DNA of 64,000 nt from Tigriopus japonicus (lineage: Eukaryota > Arthropoda > Copepoda > Harpacticoida > Harpacticidae). The stretch lies in the NCBI GenBank assembly GCA_010645155.1, contig CM021317.1, positions 2,701,415 through 2,765,414 on the forward strand, in the 5' to 3' direction. The notes beneath the pieces were generated by a model that was not told the origin of the DNA, searched no databases, and saw nothing but the letters and a program-made list of their open reading frames with translations. The position numbers were made by a program, and so were the translations under genes. The stretch's first letter is position 1. Each line of letters starts with the position of its first letter. Positions 49,601-61,000 of the stretch are shown in pieces.

Positions 49601-52600
49601 TATGGCACCATAGAATCTCTCTTTTATACGTCGTAACGTTAGAAAAAATGACAAATGCTCCTCTGACTTGTCCTTTTCAGTTTCACGTGTGTCACCGAGC
49701 CAAAACATTTGACGGGATCATGGCCAGCAATCCCGAGTATTGGCTCCATCGTCGGAACAACTCTACTTTGGGAATCAACTGTGATATCTACTACAATGAC
49801 CCGAACGGCTTCGGTCTCATTGGAGCGGGAGATTTGAATCTTCGGAAGACCAAAAGTGCCGAGAGTGTCCTTTGTCACCCTTATCCGAGGATCATTGTCA
49901 ATGAATCCTTTGACCACATGGCTATAGAACGTCAACAAGTGCGAGAACAAGACGAGCTTCAGTCCGATGGGAGTGAGGAAAGCGATGAGGAACAGGGATT
50001 GCTCAATTCTGACCCTGAGATGGATCGAGCCAGTTTAGGACGAGAAAAACGAGTGTTGGGCCAACGGAAACGATCTCATACCCGAACTGAGAGCCAAAAG
50101 TCCCAGAAAGGTTGGTATTGAGAACGGATATTGAGTTTTGAGTCAATCGGGCGCGTTGGGAATGAATGTAATAGAAGTTTCTCTTCAGCCGCAATGCACA
50201 ATGGCTTTTGAAGATTTTTTTTTCTTGTCAGACGTGTGCTACCAAAGGTCATGATTAAGCCCACAAAACAAATAAAAAGCTCTTAGTGCAAGCAAGGATC
50301 AAGAGAGATGGACAGATGATTAAAAGTTCCAACTTTCCTTGAAGTTAGTGGTTCCAAAGGATTAGGTTTTAAGGTTAGAGGGCGAAAAAAAAACATTTTT
50401 TACAAGAATTTTCTGTTATTGGCCGTCTGTATTTAACTCTTGCCTCTCATCAAAATTTTCTAATTACTTTTGCTTTTTGGGATTTCATTCCATAGATCGT
50501 CTTCTCTATTCTTACTCGTGTACCGTTTTCATGCATTTTTGAGTTGAATTCAATATCCGAAATAGTGCTACAATAACACAAATTTCATTTTGTCCTTTAT
50601 TTGAGCAATAAATGGACTTTCCTTAAGAGAATGCTTTGCAAAACGTCAAAAAAATGAATCCTGATGCTTTAAAATGATTTTGAGTACTCTCATCCCCTTG
50701 TTTTTGATCTGCTTTGCTAACTTTCCTAACATTTTTCCCTATTTTAGTGCATTTTTAACTAGCTACCCAGTTGTTCTGACGAAATACAAAAAGGAGGCAA
50801 AATTCCTTTTTGGTATCTTCCTTACCATAAATTCTGCTTTCTAAGAAAAAGCGAAGCTTTTTCTGGTTATTATTTGGCAGAGAAGTTCATCTCATTAAGA
50901 TTTCGTCAAATCAACTAAGGCTCACAAACGATAACTCTTTAAGTTTCTCCCGTCTCAGAGAGGTTCCAAGAGAAACATGGCTTTAAGATATGTTGGAACA
51001 TGGCGAATGGCAAATGCCAAAGGCACAAGTAGGAACCCATCACTTTCCTTATTTCCCTTCCTCTCTTTTTTCACCACGAAAAAGTTCCCCAACCAAGCAA
51101 AACTTATGGAACAAAGTCTTTTCTCCCCTCGGCGCTCGAAAATGGTGTTTTAAATTATTGGAACGACTAGTTCACATCTCATTAACATGGCTTCGTGTTC
51201 CATTACAATAGAGCCTCGTCATCTGTTGGAACCGCCCACCACTTTGAAATATCGTCCCAGTTCTCCAATATCAGGCGAGTCCACTCAACCCAATTCTCCA
51301 GGGTGTCTGTCGCCCTCGGCTCAAACCCACCGAAAGTCCATGATGGACATCGTGTCGCCTTTTATTCAGCAAAGGCCCACTCATTCAACAGTACTGGAAC
51401 ACTCCAAGAGAGCTTTCCTTCAGGTAAGCAGATTTGCGTGAGATGAATCCAATGCAGAGAGGCTCGATGGAAATAGTGTCTTGCGAAGGGTACAGTACAG
51501 GGTGTACAGGAACTGATGGCACATCGTGTTTTTCCCTGCCATTCAGACCGACTAAATTTGTTTAAAATTGAAAAAAAATACATTAAGGAAGTGTTTTGAA
51601 AACCCTTATCCGATTGGAAATCACAATTTCAAATGTATGCCTCAATATTTGAAGATTTCAAAGAGTTTCAAACACAGTAGGTCAAAAAAAATCGTCTTGG
51701 AAGGGCATTTCAATAATCACACGGCCCTGGGGATAACTAAACTTTTTGATTTCAACTCAGTCTTGTTCAGGAAGCAAATTACAAGAGCCTTGACCTAAAA
51801 TATGTCAAAAATTGGATTTATTTTTGTAAGTATGAACATATTTTCAGCCCTTTGTCCAAAACGCAAAGTACGTCCGAGAAAGTAATACCCCATATAAGTT
51901 GAAGATGTCTTAAACAAGGCTCAAATTTATTTGCAACTGAAAAAAAAAAACCATATCTGCAAAACTATATATATTTCTCTAACGTGTCTTTCAGGTATTG
52001 TAAATCTTTCTTTTCCCGATGCACCATCAATTCTTGGACACCTTGTGGTAGAGTTATAAACAAGTTGTCAAGACTTTTTTCCATTTGGGGAAATCTTGTG
52101 GCAATGATAAAGGTGGGAAATATTGGGGGCAAAAAACTTGGAACAAAGTTTTGTCTTTTACGAAAATCCACGGCAGAAACTTCTTAGTTTTTTTGAATAT
52201 TGGATTTCAATGGTACTTAAGAAGTAGTGATGAGGCGAATATACAACTTTTCATTCAGATAGTGTCATGAAATTCACGTTTGTTTGATCCACAGAGAATG
52301 TTAGAGTGTTTAAAGGCACTTCTTCCATTGTTTTGATGTCCGGTGCTATTTGTGATTGAAAAGGAAATGGGACACATCTACCGTTTTCAAAAACTGGAAA
52401 AAATCATTGTAAATCCTCATAACCTCTCAATACTTTACTCGTGCATTCAAAAGTCAAAGCCAACCTCCAATTTCATTCAAAACCACAATTCCACAGACTT
52501 GAACTCATGTGGCTTAAGCATTCTAACATTACCCTGTGGTTTGTCGATTACTAAATGAAACTGGAATTCATTTTCATTCACAGATGGTACTTTAATTTTG

Positions 52601-55600
52601 CATTTTGAAATATCTGAACAACGCGAGACTTCTGGATTGATTTGGAATGATTAAAACGTACAACTAAAAAAAAAACACATGTTGTCACTTCGAAAAGATG
52701 ACAGTGTGTTTGACTTGTTTACGTAATATTTGATGTCCCTGAGTAGACTAAGTAAATTGAGACACTATTTTCAATGTGAATCTAAAACGAATTTAATTTT
52801 TCCACAAATTGACATTTTTCCATTGGGTGGCTGAGTTCATCAGCTTAGATTATTTGACTCGGGACACAATATCAAATATCAGTTGTCCATTTTTGACTTT
52901 AAACGCTTTAAAGTACATTTCTAAAAATTATTAACTCAAAAGCTGACTTGCCAAATACGTCATTTAGTTTCATTTTCACTGTAAAGTAAAAATACATCAC
53001 TTATTCTTAGTTATATAGAAAAGAAAACACAGTTTATGGTCTCAAATACACCAACTATTTTTTTTCTTTTATATCCTTTCATAACTATAATAGTTTTGTC
53101 AGATATCAACATTGCGTAAGAACTGAACTCCTCAGATCTAAAAAGCTAGCATGATAATCATCAGTTGATATATAACATCACAAAATCTGCTTGAATACAA
53201 TTCTCATGAATACTTTCTTATCATGCAGATGGCTAATTATAGTGGCACACTTCCAGGAATCAAAATGTTGTGCATGCTCCAATGAATCCAGAGAAGCTCG
53301 TTTTCTGTTCCAGATATTTATCACCCCCACAAGGAAATTCTGCAGTAACTGTCTGAAAATCTCCTCCCCACATCAAACAATTCTTATTATAAAACCAAAT
53401 CATAGATATCACATTCTTGTTATTCAAATGCAGCTTGGAAAGCTCCAAAACAATGGGATGTACTCAGACAGCAAAACCAAACCAATTGGTTTGCACACAT
53501 GTATTAACATAATGCTGAATGATGCTCTGACACTTGATTAAGAGGAACACTTATTCACGATTCAGGAGGTGGAGGTTGTTGTGGTTGATGATGTGATTGT
53601 TCTTGTTGGCCTGCATTGTAAGTAGGTAGCTGTCCCACTTTCGGTGGTCCCACGGGGAATAGATCTTCATATTTGGGCAATTGTTGATCCTCCATGTTAA
53701 TCGTATAAATAGGAGGTTGGGATGCTCCAGAATCTACTCGATCAGGTTCAACAGAACGCCGTCGATTCCGTCTTGAATGGCCGGGATTTTCGGCGGGATT
53801 CCCTTGAAATGTCCTGTAATCTGACCATCGTTGCACAACCATTGAATGAGTGGGTGGTGTGTTGGGGAGACCATTGGGTCGATTGCCTGGGTTGTTACCT
53901 CGATTTCGGGCACAGCAGTAACAGCAGCCAAAAATTGCAGCTAAGACTAGGAACAAACCGCCCAGACCGATCTCAATCATGTTTATTTTGACTTCAAGTT
54001 AATCTTGATTTCGTAGCTCAATCAAACACTTTTGGCCAGTCACGGGCCATTTCTTAGAGAAACTATGCAACACTGTATGAGGATGATGGTGATGATAATC
54101 ATCGTTATTGTAATGACAGTGGAGGCTTATCAAACGACGTTTCTTGTTTAAGGCATGAGCCATCTATATTATCATCATCATTGCTAGCAGGAACGTAAAC
54201 GACGTCGATCCAAGCGGGGATAGAAGGCTTCTTATCAGCAAGTTCGTAATATTGATGTATTCGTAAGCCTTGAGGATTTCAGACGAGGTTGGCTGGAACT
54301 AAAGAACCTTGAATGTCCTACAATACAGTCTGAGTGGGATAGAATAAAACATAAATGAGCTTTTTCTCCAGCGATCCTTCTAGCAACAGCTGCACGATAA
54401 ATATTGATGACGTCACACTCCTCTTAATGTCGGAATTTTATCAAACAAAAATAATTCTCAAATACAGAGGGGTGTGTCAAAACTGTACTCATTGCGAAAT
54501 TTCGGTTTACAATATTGTAGATGTATTTGATAAAGGACGGAAGTCAAGTTGAAATTAAGAGCACATTTTAATTTCCATGTTACCTTGTCAAGGATAAAGT
54601 TTATTTTAAAAAGATACTCGACAAAAGATTTGAGCTTGTCGTCCTTGTTGCAAAAACTTTTTGATTAAAGAAAATTGATAATCTACGTAAAAGGCAAAAG
54701 CACCTCATGAAAAGTGTGCCCTTGAACCCCTCCCCATAAATTAGGGGTGCGTATTTATATTATTTGTTGATCACGTTTTTATCTTTTGTACGTATTTACG
54801 GTCGTACGTAATGTGTACATTTTCGGGATGTCGTCCCTGTCTACCTCCAAGTTTTGATGACTTTCTCATTTTGAGATCGAAACTGTGCCAATTAATGAAT
54901 ATGAAAGTGGTTCCGCCATTTAGCCACAATAAACCATGCCCGTGGATATGGAGAGAGATCGACATCATGCGATATCCAAAATATATTAACTTGTTTCTCT
55001 TCAAAATCTCAAATTTCATTTTAGTCCATTCGGAGTTCTTCGGTGGCCGCCACTTCGCCACCTGCTGTGATCTTATCCAATTATGGAACATCCGTCGATT
55101 CTTGTCCCCTGAGTCCAACCATGATGAAGGGAAGGTAAGGTCCAAATTTGCTTCATTCTGCCGAATAAGTGTCCTGGATGGTGGTCGAAATTTAAAAAAG
55201 ATGAGCTCGTTATGATGACTGGCTAATGTTGTGGTTTTGAGAAATGTACCACTTTGAATTTAGTGGGTTCTTGCTCGAGTTGAAGACTAATTCATTATTT
55301 AGAAGCTCTTCTATCACCCGTCAGTGGTCCATTTAGTTGGCCAACATTTCTTTTGGTTCCATTAAGCTCATGTAAGATAGATGAGGACATACGTAGTACA
55401 ACCCTTGTTTACTCCTTTAATCGATGTGGAGAACGTACGGAATACTTACCACGAGGTCTTTTGTTCCCTGATCTTGGAACGTCAGCCTTGTTTCTTTGGT
55501 AATTTATGCCGGACATGCGAGTCAGATGGCGAGATATGAGCTGAAAGCTTATCCAGAACATGGCAAGTCTATCTCTGACAGTTGGGAACAACTTATTCAA

Positions 55601-57807
55601 ATTCGGGCACAACTTAGGCAAATGTGGCATGATCGCAAACTTTCCGTCCAACTGGGACTGAGGACGAAAGTTTAGCAAGGTTCAAGAAAGCAATCAAGAC
55701 CTCCAACTCCGAGACACTTGCCTAGGAAAATTTTAGCATGAAATAGCTTGTATGGAATTACGAATAATGGGGTTTAAATCAAAAGTGCAATAAAGAAGAT
55801 TAGAAAGAATTTATAGTCCCTTTCTACTCAAAAACAAGTTGCGACTCAAAATGTCTGAAGGGCCTCTTTAAACTTTATTCTAAAGTTTAGTTATTGTTTA
55901 GTGAAAGCACTAAGGGCTCTTTTAGATGTGGGCTTTTCACCAACTGATTGATTGCAATTCTTCGTCAAAACGAAAAGGCTTATCAGTTATCATATCGGGA
56001 AATAATTTTGTTTTGCCGTAGAGCAGAAATCCCAGACGTTTCAAGGCGTAAGGTCAGCTGACGATAACCATCAACTGACCATACGTTGTAGTACTAGTTA
56101 ACTTCTGGTATTTCTGCTCCACAGCAAAATAAAAAAAATCTGGGCCTACTAATCATCAATGGGACAGAAACAATTTGTGAGAAGGAAAAAAGCAAGATTG
56201 TTTTTCAGTTGTTTTTAGCTCACCAATATTTGGTTCAATGACAGATGGGACACTGGCCATTTTCCTGTTCCTTAAGACTCGTTTTTCTTGCTGTGGCGTC
56301 TTTGATTAAGTGTCCTGTGGTGGTTTTACGTCAATATTTTTCAACACTTTTTCCCCCTTTCAAGACTAAACTGGTTGCGTCCGGCCATGAAAGGATACCA
56401 GTTAAAAAAGACCACAAAACTGACAACTTGCGTGTCATTGGGGCATTTAGCATTCCAGGGTGTCTGACAGGCTATCCATTCAATAGGCGAAGACAGAAAT
56501 AGAAAAAATAGAACCGGGCATCTTTTAAAAGCTTTGCCAGACGAATTATATTGGACTTAATCAATACCAGACCCTGACGTGAGGCTGGTGGGATCGTATT
56601 TTTACAGTTCGTCTTTTCCTTTCAGCGGATTCTTGGCCGAGGGACCAGTGAACACCAATCCCAATCCAGCGATGGCTTACTATCCTCCCCCCTCACCCAG
56701 GATAATGAGCAGAGCTTTTCCACAAAATATTCGCCGACAGACCTCGTTAGTGGAGAATACCATTCCGCTCACAACCACTCTGGTCAATCGCATGTGTAAG
56801 AAAAACCAGCCCCGAGTCTCCAATAACTCATCTTGGGGCGGGACCGCGCAGCCCCCACCCATTCCTAGTCAATCGACAAGGCGTCAAGATCAAGATTATT
56901 ACCGACGGAAGGTAAGCCATTACTGCTTCGCAAACACTTCCGTTTCGATAAAAAGTCGACCGCAAAGGTCATTGCGGCATCATCATCTTTCTTCTTTTTC
57001 TTTGGCTTTTTCTTCTAGCACTTCCATTACTCAAGTGAATCTGGCGAGAGTGTCAAATCTGCTGTCTTTCATCCCACGGTTTCCTCCTACTACGCTCAGT
57101 CTCGGAAGCAACGCATGGGCAGCTTCCGAAGTCGACGGCTTCAGAAGCAGCATCCTATCCATCTGTCAGATTCCGAGCAGCCTGAGCAGTTCGTTATCAC
57201 GCCCTCCCAATCGCCCCCCACCGTCGTGACCTCGGCCTCGGGTCAAACTGGGCCATCCATTCCGACGTCCACTAGTGATGGATCATGGTTCCCAAGACGA
57301 ACGAGTGCCGAAGTCAGTGGGGTCGGAATGATGATGATGGTGCAAGATAATTTTGACGGCATTGAGACAAAACAATCGAGAGGCTTGGAACACTTGGACT
57401 CCAGTTCGCCTAGTGGGATCAAGTCGCCTTCTTTTCAAGAGGTCGAAGGAAATTCGCCTCACTTTTCCTCTGAGTCGAGCCCTTACATGTCACACGTCAA
57501 CCCTGATTCGATGAAAAAGGTCGTCTCTACATCGCGAAGAGTCTCAGGGCCAGTTAATGTAGAAAACACGCGTCGTTCAGAGGATCAACAACGTTGGTCA
57601 GTGTCGTCGGATACGGATGCTACTAAAACCAGCCAAATCTTTTGGCGCTACGGATCCGGATCCAACTCGAAATCGAGTCGGGACTCGAAAGATGCCGAAG
57701 CCGGATGTCTCGACAAACCTGTCCTAACTAGTGAAGAATCTCAGGGTGGCGAGAAAAGCATTTTCCTTTCCGTGCCCTATCGCGTGATTTCAGAAGAAAA
57801 CAACTGA
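37661..57807 (+). CDS. Type I membrane protein with one FN3 domain and a long cytoplasmic tail, 867 aa
   Basis: Ten exons: 37661-37766, 38560-38821, 39027-39181, 40467-40598, 44711-44832, 49681-50110, 51212-51423, 55025-55134, 56626-56911 and 57019-57807. All junctions are GT...AG and phase-compatible, and the sum is 2604 bases. The ATG has a CACC context. Residues 1-35 are a signal peptide (hydrophobic core LIQLASLVICLASLTLAGIG). Residues 84-173 form an FN3 domain with the core Trp102 and the tyrosine corner LRPYTHY (Tyr149). Residues 196-215 are the membrane helix (VFIVILVLIVWAGAVYVFF). The EVFIVILVLIVWAG stretch resembles the same region of vertebrate FNDC4/FNDC5, a weak relation. The tail has a Cys cluster (PPGCHQCETRQFHVCHRA), an acidic dileucine signal (EEQGLL) and long Ser/Pro-rich regions. 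The donor of exon 6 (GTTGGT) is the weakest junction. It is probably a cell-surface receptor or adhesion protein; the ligand is unknown. Confidence 0.8.
39182..40466. other. Intron 3 of the FN3 receptor gene
   Basis: The intron holds a diverged dispersed repeat (39465-39680) that shares ordered blocks with 8310-8550. Nothing else is recognised. Confidence 0.35.
42656..42867. mobile_element. hAT-like MITE, CCGAAA family, intact copy
   Basis: Terminal repeats TAGTGATGGACCGAAAG and CTTTCGGTCCATCACTA are perfect inverts. The flanking octamers ATTATAAT (42648-42655) and GTTATAAT (42868-42875) agree in seven of eight positions. Near the left end AACCGAAACCGAAACCG is a run of the hexamer CCGAAA; near the right end TTTCGGCCGTAATTTCGGCC gives the opposite orientation. 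It has no ORF. Confidence 0.85.
44442..44631. mobile_element. Foldback MITE, GGTCAGTTGTTGAGG family, copy 4
   Basis: Ends GGTCGGTTGTTGAGGTA and TACCTCAACAACCAACC, TA on both sides (44440-44441, 44632-44633), and a central hairpin GCTGCG-ATTG-AAAAACGCAGC. It is the shortest copy because of a deletion in the right arm. Confidence 0.75.
45275..45465 (+). repeat. 190-bp repeat, copy A
   Basis: It starts AGGCGCCCTTGACCTATTC and ends GAAATAAAAAAGAAACATG plus TAAA. It matches 47961-48151 along its whole length with a small number of substitutions and an indel. Two AATAAA-like words near its end suggest that it derives from a transcript 3' end. Confidence 0.75.
47513..48013 (+). CDS. Open frame of 166 codons, doubtful gene
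   Basis: The frame is open from ATG at 47513 to TAG at 48011-48013 and encodes a Cys-containing, Gln/Ser-rich peptide (CPDKFTLCNHNI, TVCANCPLKRLYLF). Its last 17 codons lie inside the 190-bp repeat. No family was recognised and no splice sites were identified. It could be an intron-nested gene, a retrocopy with its 3' UTR, or chance. Confidence 0.2.
   Translation: MKRIMNFASFEVIRDLKCQLQLQNQSPSTMRSTEFQSGYVQPDSANDLSDNFQAPADLWFIDHLCPDKFTLCNHNIPKQPQQPCTNGSTVCANCPLKRLYLFVWDLCHGKNQVFTSNLCYSTAVTSPTKSSVCPTRDDEQEKVEKRRSQEAPLTYSEQSDQFQTYK
47961..48151 (+). repeat. 190-bp repeat, copy B
   Basis: Second copy of the repeat at 45275-45465, in the same orientation and in the same intron 2.7 kb downstream. 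Here the repeat begins inside an open frame and the rest looks like a 3' UTR with AATAAA words. Confidence 0.75.
50111..51211. other. Intron 6 of the FN3 receptor gene
   Basis: AT-rich, with no repeat or exon recognised. The donor is the non-ideal GTTGGT; the acceptor reads gttccattacaatag. Confidence 0.4.
51498..52045. mobile_element. Tc1/mariner-like element, CAGGGTGTCC family, longer copy
   Basis: The left end is CAGGGTGTACAGG after TA (51496-51497); the right end is TTGGACACCTTG. Both end blocks (TTTAAAATTGAAAAA...AAGTGTTTTGAAAACCC on the left, TTTCTCTAACGTGTC and GATGCACCATCAATT on the right) match the element at 61229-61410, but here they are separated by about 350 bp of extra sequence. 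No intact ORF is present. Confidence 0.65.
53555..53980 (-). CDS. Small membrane adaptor with three PY motifs, 141 aa, nested gene
   Basis: A single open frame starts ATG at 53980-53978, with an in-frame TAA about 20 bp upstream, and ends at 53555. Residues 4-23 are a membrane helix directly followed by a cysteine cluster (FGCCYCCAR), a likely palmitoylation site. The rest is a polar, Pro/Gln/Arg-rich tail with three WW-domain ligands: PPIY (89-92), LPKY (101-104) and LPTY (118-121), and it ends in QQPPPPES. A membrane helix plus cysteines plus PPxY/LPxY motifs is the layout of adaptors that recruit Nedd4-family E3 ligases to endosomes (Ndfip, WBP1L and VOPP1-like proteins; Drosophila Commissureless also has one PPxY and one LPxY). 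Orthology is not claimed. It lies inside intron 7 of the FN3 receptor gene on the opposite strand. A minus-strand exon at 55540-55450 could be its 5' exon. Confidence 0.65.
   Translation of the reverse strand: MIEIGLGGLFLVLAAIFGCCYCCARNRGNNPGNRPNGLPNTPPTHSMVVQRWSDYRTFQGNPAENPGHSRRNRRRSVEPDRVDSGASQPPIYTINMEDQQLPKYEDLFPVGPPKVGQLPTYNAGQQEQSHHQPQQPPPPES
55135..56625. other. Intron 8 of the FN3 receptor gene
   Basis: Apart from the possible minus-strand exon at 55540-55450 I see nothing coding. It ends with a strong acceptor, cgtcttttcctttcag. Confidence 0.4.
55450..55540 (-). other. Possible minus-strand exon in intron 8
   Basis: On the minus strand, acceptor ctggataagctttcag precedes 30 open codons plus one base, followed by a consensus donor CGTG|GTAAGT. 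It contains ATG TCC GGC. It could be a 5' exon of the nested PY-motif gene (25 codons before the donor) or a chance match; the connecting acceptor near 53990 is weak. Confidence 0.25.
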
Positions 57808-58023
57808 ATACAGCTAAATGCTAATGTGAGGTACTTGTTTCATAAACAAACTAAGGGGATGTGGAAAGGTTGTTTCCTAAGGAACATGAATGGAAATTTT
57901 CCGCTTTTGCTCGTTTTAAAGGCCTGCCAGCTTTGAACGAGTTCGATTCATATTCAAATAGGATTAGCTCATGCCCTCTGACTAGAGGCTCTGACATGCA
58001 TATTGATTATGTACAGTACACGA

Positions 58024-58029
58024 TTTATT
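58024..58029 (-). terminator. Polyadenylation signal for the minus-strand receptor
   Basis: TTTATT reads AATAAA on the minus strand, 63 bp beyond the stop codon at 58095-58093. It lies inside the predicted 3' UTR of the plus-strand receptor. Confidence 0.5.
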
Positions 58030-58079
58030 ATATCCGAGCCAGGAAGAATCTATAAATAATATATGGAAAGAAGTTTGCG

Positions 58080-58085
58080 AATAAA
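58080..58085 (+). terminator. Polyadenylation signal for the plus-strand receptor
   Basis: AATAAA 272 bp after the TGA at 57805-57807. Its cleavage site would fall within the last coding exon of the opposite gene. Confidence 0.5.
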
Positions 58086-58092
58086 GTCGAAG

Positions 58093-61000
58093 CTAGAACT
58101 TTGGATGCCTTTGGAAAACGTTCTCTTCGTATTCAATGACGTAGTTCTCGGGAGTCAGAGTGATGATTCTTTGGAATTGACGTCTTGATCTGGGGAAGAG
58201 ATTGAAAGCATTCGTGAAACACACTACGAAAGAGGTAAGGATTAGTTTAGATAGGTCTGTATTCGTAAGATGAGGATTCTTTTATCCTCTGCAGTTCTTA
58301 GACTCCAATGGAGCTTGCCTTGTGAAATACTTAAGGATCACTATCCCTCAATGTCCTTGTGATTGCGCTTCCAATAGCAATAAAAGAACAAAAAGCTTCA
58401 ACGAAAAACTAAATTGACGCTAAGATAATATCTAGATCCACTCAAAGCGGAGAGCAGAACACCAGCTTGTCTATTTATATTCGACCACTTACTTGCATAC
58501 TCGATCAATGATGAAATACATGCTCAAGGTCAGAAAGAAGGATACAAAAATGGAGCAAAGTCCAATAGGCCACCAATGGTGGAACACACTTCCTGAAACG
58601 AGAAACGCATTCTTGTTTGAGGAGTTTTTCAAGGACGCCTTTTCATACATATGACGTCACTGTATTTATGGGACAAAAATAATGACGTCAGCGCTCTGGA
58701 ACCTGGACCAAAGAGAAAGACAATGGAAGGGATCATACCTTCGAAGACTTGGCAAGAATGGCTTGTAGTTTTAACAATGCTCCAAGGTCCATTGATCCGT
58801 TGAGATGATCCTTGAGCATCTTTTTTAATCCTGAATCCGCGGATTCTCAATTGGAATTTGACTTCCACTTCACCGATGCAATAGTTATGAGGCAAGTGGA
58901 TCGTGAGGGAGCGCATCTTCCTGGCCGAAATTGCACATGTTGTGGAATGAGGCTTACTTAAACCTAAAACCATGAACAATTAAGCCTAGAATTTCCTTGT
59001 TTACTTCAAAGGGCCAATTATTTGCGCAAGACTCAAGTGGACTCTTTTCTTTGCATCCTGGCCTTTTGTTTGGCATTGAAAGAGGAGGCCAAAAAGCCAA
59101 AGATTGACAAAAAGGGCTTTGTCAGGAAGCCACAAAGTGATGGATACAATGAAATCATGTCTGAAGCCTTTTCTGGAAACCCACATCCCACAAAACGACG
59201 GCCTTTACCTCCGAATTCTTGGGTGAAATATTCAATGTAACCTTCCCCATCTTGAGAGTTCTGAATCTCCACGTCCAATCCGTTACTTAATGTACGAGGG
59301 TCCCATTTCCACGTCATAGATGCTTGATTAGGAGGATACTCGTGGATATGGAACTCTTGCACTTCACTTGGAGCTGAGGAAGTGATTGAAGAAGCCTCGT
59401 TAGAAGGTACATGTCAATGGCAGATTGAAATAGTGGTTCGGCACCCACCTTTTACAATGTTATTCAGTCTTTCGGACCATTTGGAACAACCAGTGGGATT
59501 GCAGGAACGCGACCGCAATGACGGACATCGAGCCAACAAAACACCTTGCTTGGCGTTTAACCACGTGGAACTCTAAAAGGAAAGAGCGTCTAAAACAGGG
59601 GTCGGCAACCGATGGGCCGCGGCCAACATGTGGGCCCAAGGGTGATCGTTGGTGGGCCCACGAGCAATGAAGAAAGTCCTAGATAATGGGCCCATGAGAC
59701 ATCCAAAGTAGTGTACTTATGGGCCCAGAGGTCTTTGATCGCTAATTTGTGTGCCCATGAACCTGTCACCATGAATGCTGGGCCCCGACTCCACCGAACC
59801 AAATTTGGTGGGCCTTGATACAAAAAAACGGTTGCCGACCCTTGGTCCAAAAGTTCGAAGAAGCCCGAAAACAACGTAAAGACAAGAATTATGACGCAGG
59901 GCAATCAAGAAAAGTGATCCAAAAGAGAGTTTCTGAGTAAATATTCCATTTTACCAAAGGAATTTCAGAGAGTGAAAGTGCCCTTGAGCGCAATTATCTT
60001 GCTGAAGGAAGGGTCGAAATGGAGCATGATAAATATTGCATGAAGTAAAAGCCACAATGTGAACCCGTTGTTTCAACCAACCTGAGGGTCCAGGTGAAAT
60101 TCCATTCGACTTCGACATGGTTGATTCGCCTCGAGCATGTCTTCCTCGGAGTCCAATGCAAATTGGCAGATATGAGATTCGTGGAAGTGTTCCAAATGCA
60201 CAACCATTGAGGAAGAATTCGTCATGATTGCTTCAACCACTACAGGCGGTTGCTTTGGAGCTAGAAAACAAAAAGCATGACAGACTTGGTTTGCAAAAAA
60301 GCTGGGATTGTACCACAAACAAAACGGTGCCGCAATGAGAGTATGCAAACCTAAATCGGTCTTCCATATAACGAATATATGAATTATCTAGAGGAAAGGT
60401 ATTTTAAAACTTTTGTTTCAAGATGCTTTCAATTGAATTTCTTATGCCATTTGGGCGAAATGACGAAATAAAACAATACGGTGTGTCAATAAAGTTGAGG
60501 CCCCTTCAAAATGGATCCTTTCTCTAAGTCACTTCTTTTGTCTCTGTGGTTGATTTTCCAAACAAAGTTTACCAATGGCCAGAAATAACACTGTTAAAAG
60601 GTATTGGGGTGGGAATGTTAAACATCACTTTTGTTTTAAGTATCCTTTGCCTGGAATCATAACCTGTATTATTGACCCATTCATCAAGAGGGATTTCCAC
60701 TTCACATAAATATGATCGAAACTGAAGAGCTAAATACTTAAATGTTTGGGGGAAAATGTACACATGACCATTGCAAAATGTCTGAAGATCTCCCTGAGCA
60801 ATGCCACAAATGCGTCATGGCAGTTATGTTTTTCATTGCAAGTGATTGGGGACAATTCTATGAAAGGGCATTCTATTGAGTTGGGTTGCAATGGTGAGCA
60901 AACAACATCCAAAGCAAAAGTAGTGTCCAAAATTGATCCCACAACGCCTTTCTACAGAACAAATACCACTGATAGAGTGTGTCTTGGAAAGACAACAACT

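Larger units (their letters stand above)
44833..49680. other. Intron 5 of the FN3 receptor gene
   Basis: The intron contains the two copies of a 190-bp repeat (45275-45465 and 47961-48151) and one plus-strand open frame. At about 45010-45230 GGTGTC/GATACC words with a terminal CCATCCCTA suggest another hAT-like remnant. Confidence 0.4.
51424..55024. other. Intron 7 of the FN3 receptor gene, with a nested gene
   Basis: The intron contains the CAGGGTGTCC element and, on the opposite strand, the PY-motif membrane protein at 53980-53555. The rest is AT-rich without recognisable exons. Confidence 0.5.

Noticed and set aside
54811..55215. 134-codon plus-strand frame over receptor exon 8
   Set aside because: The correct exon starts after the acceptor at 55023-55024 and uses another frame that joins both neighbours in phase.
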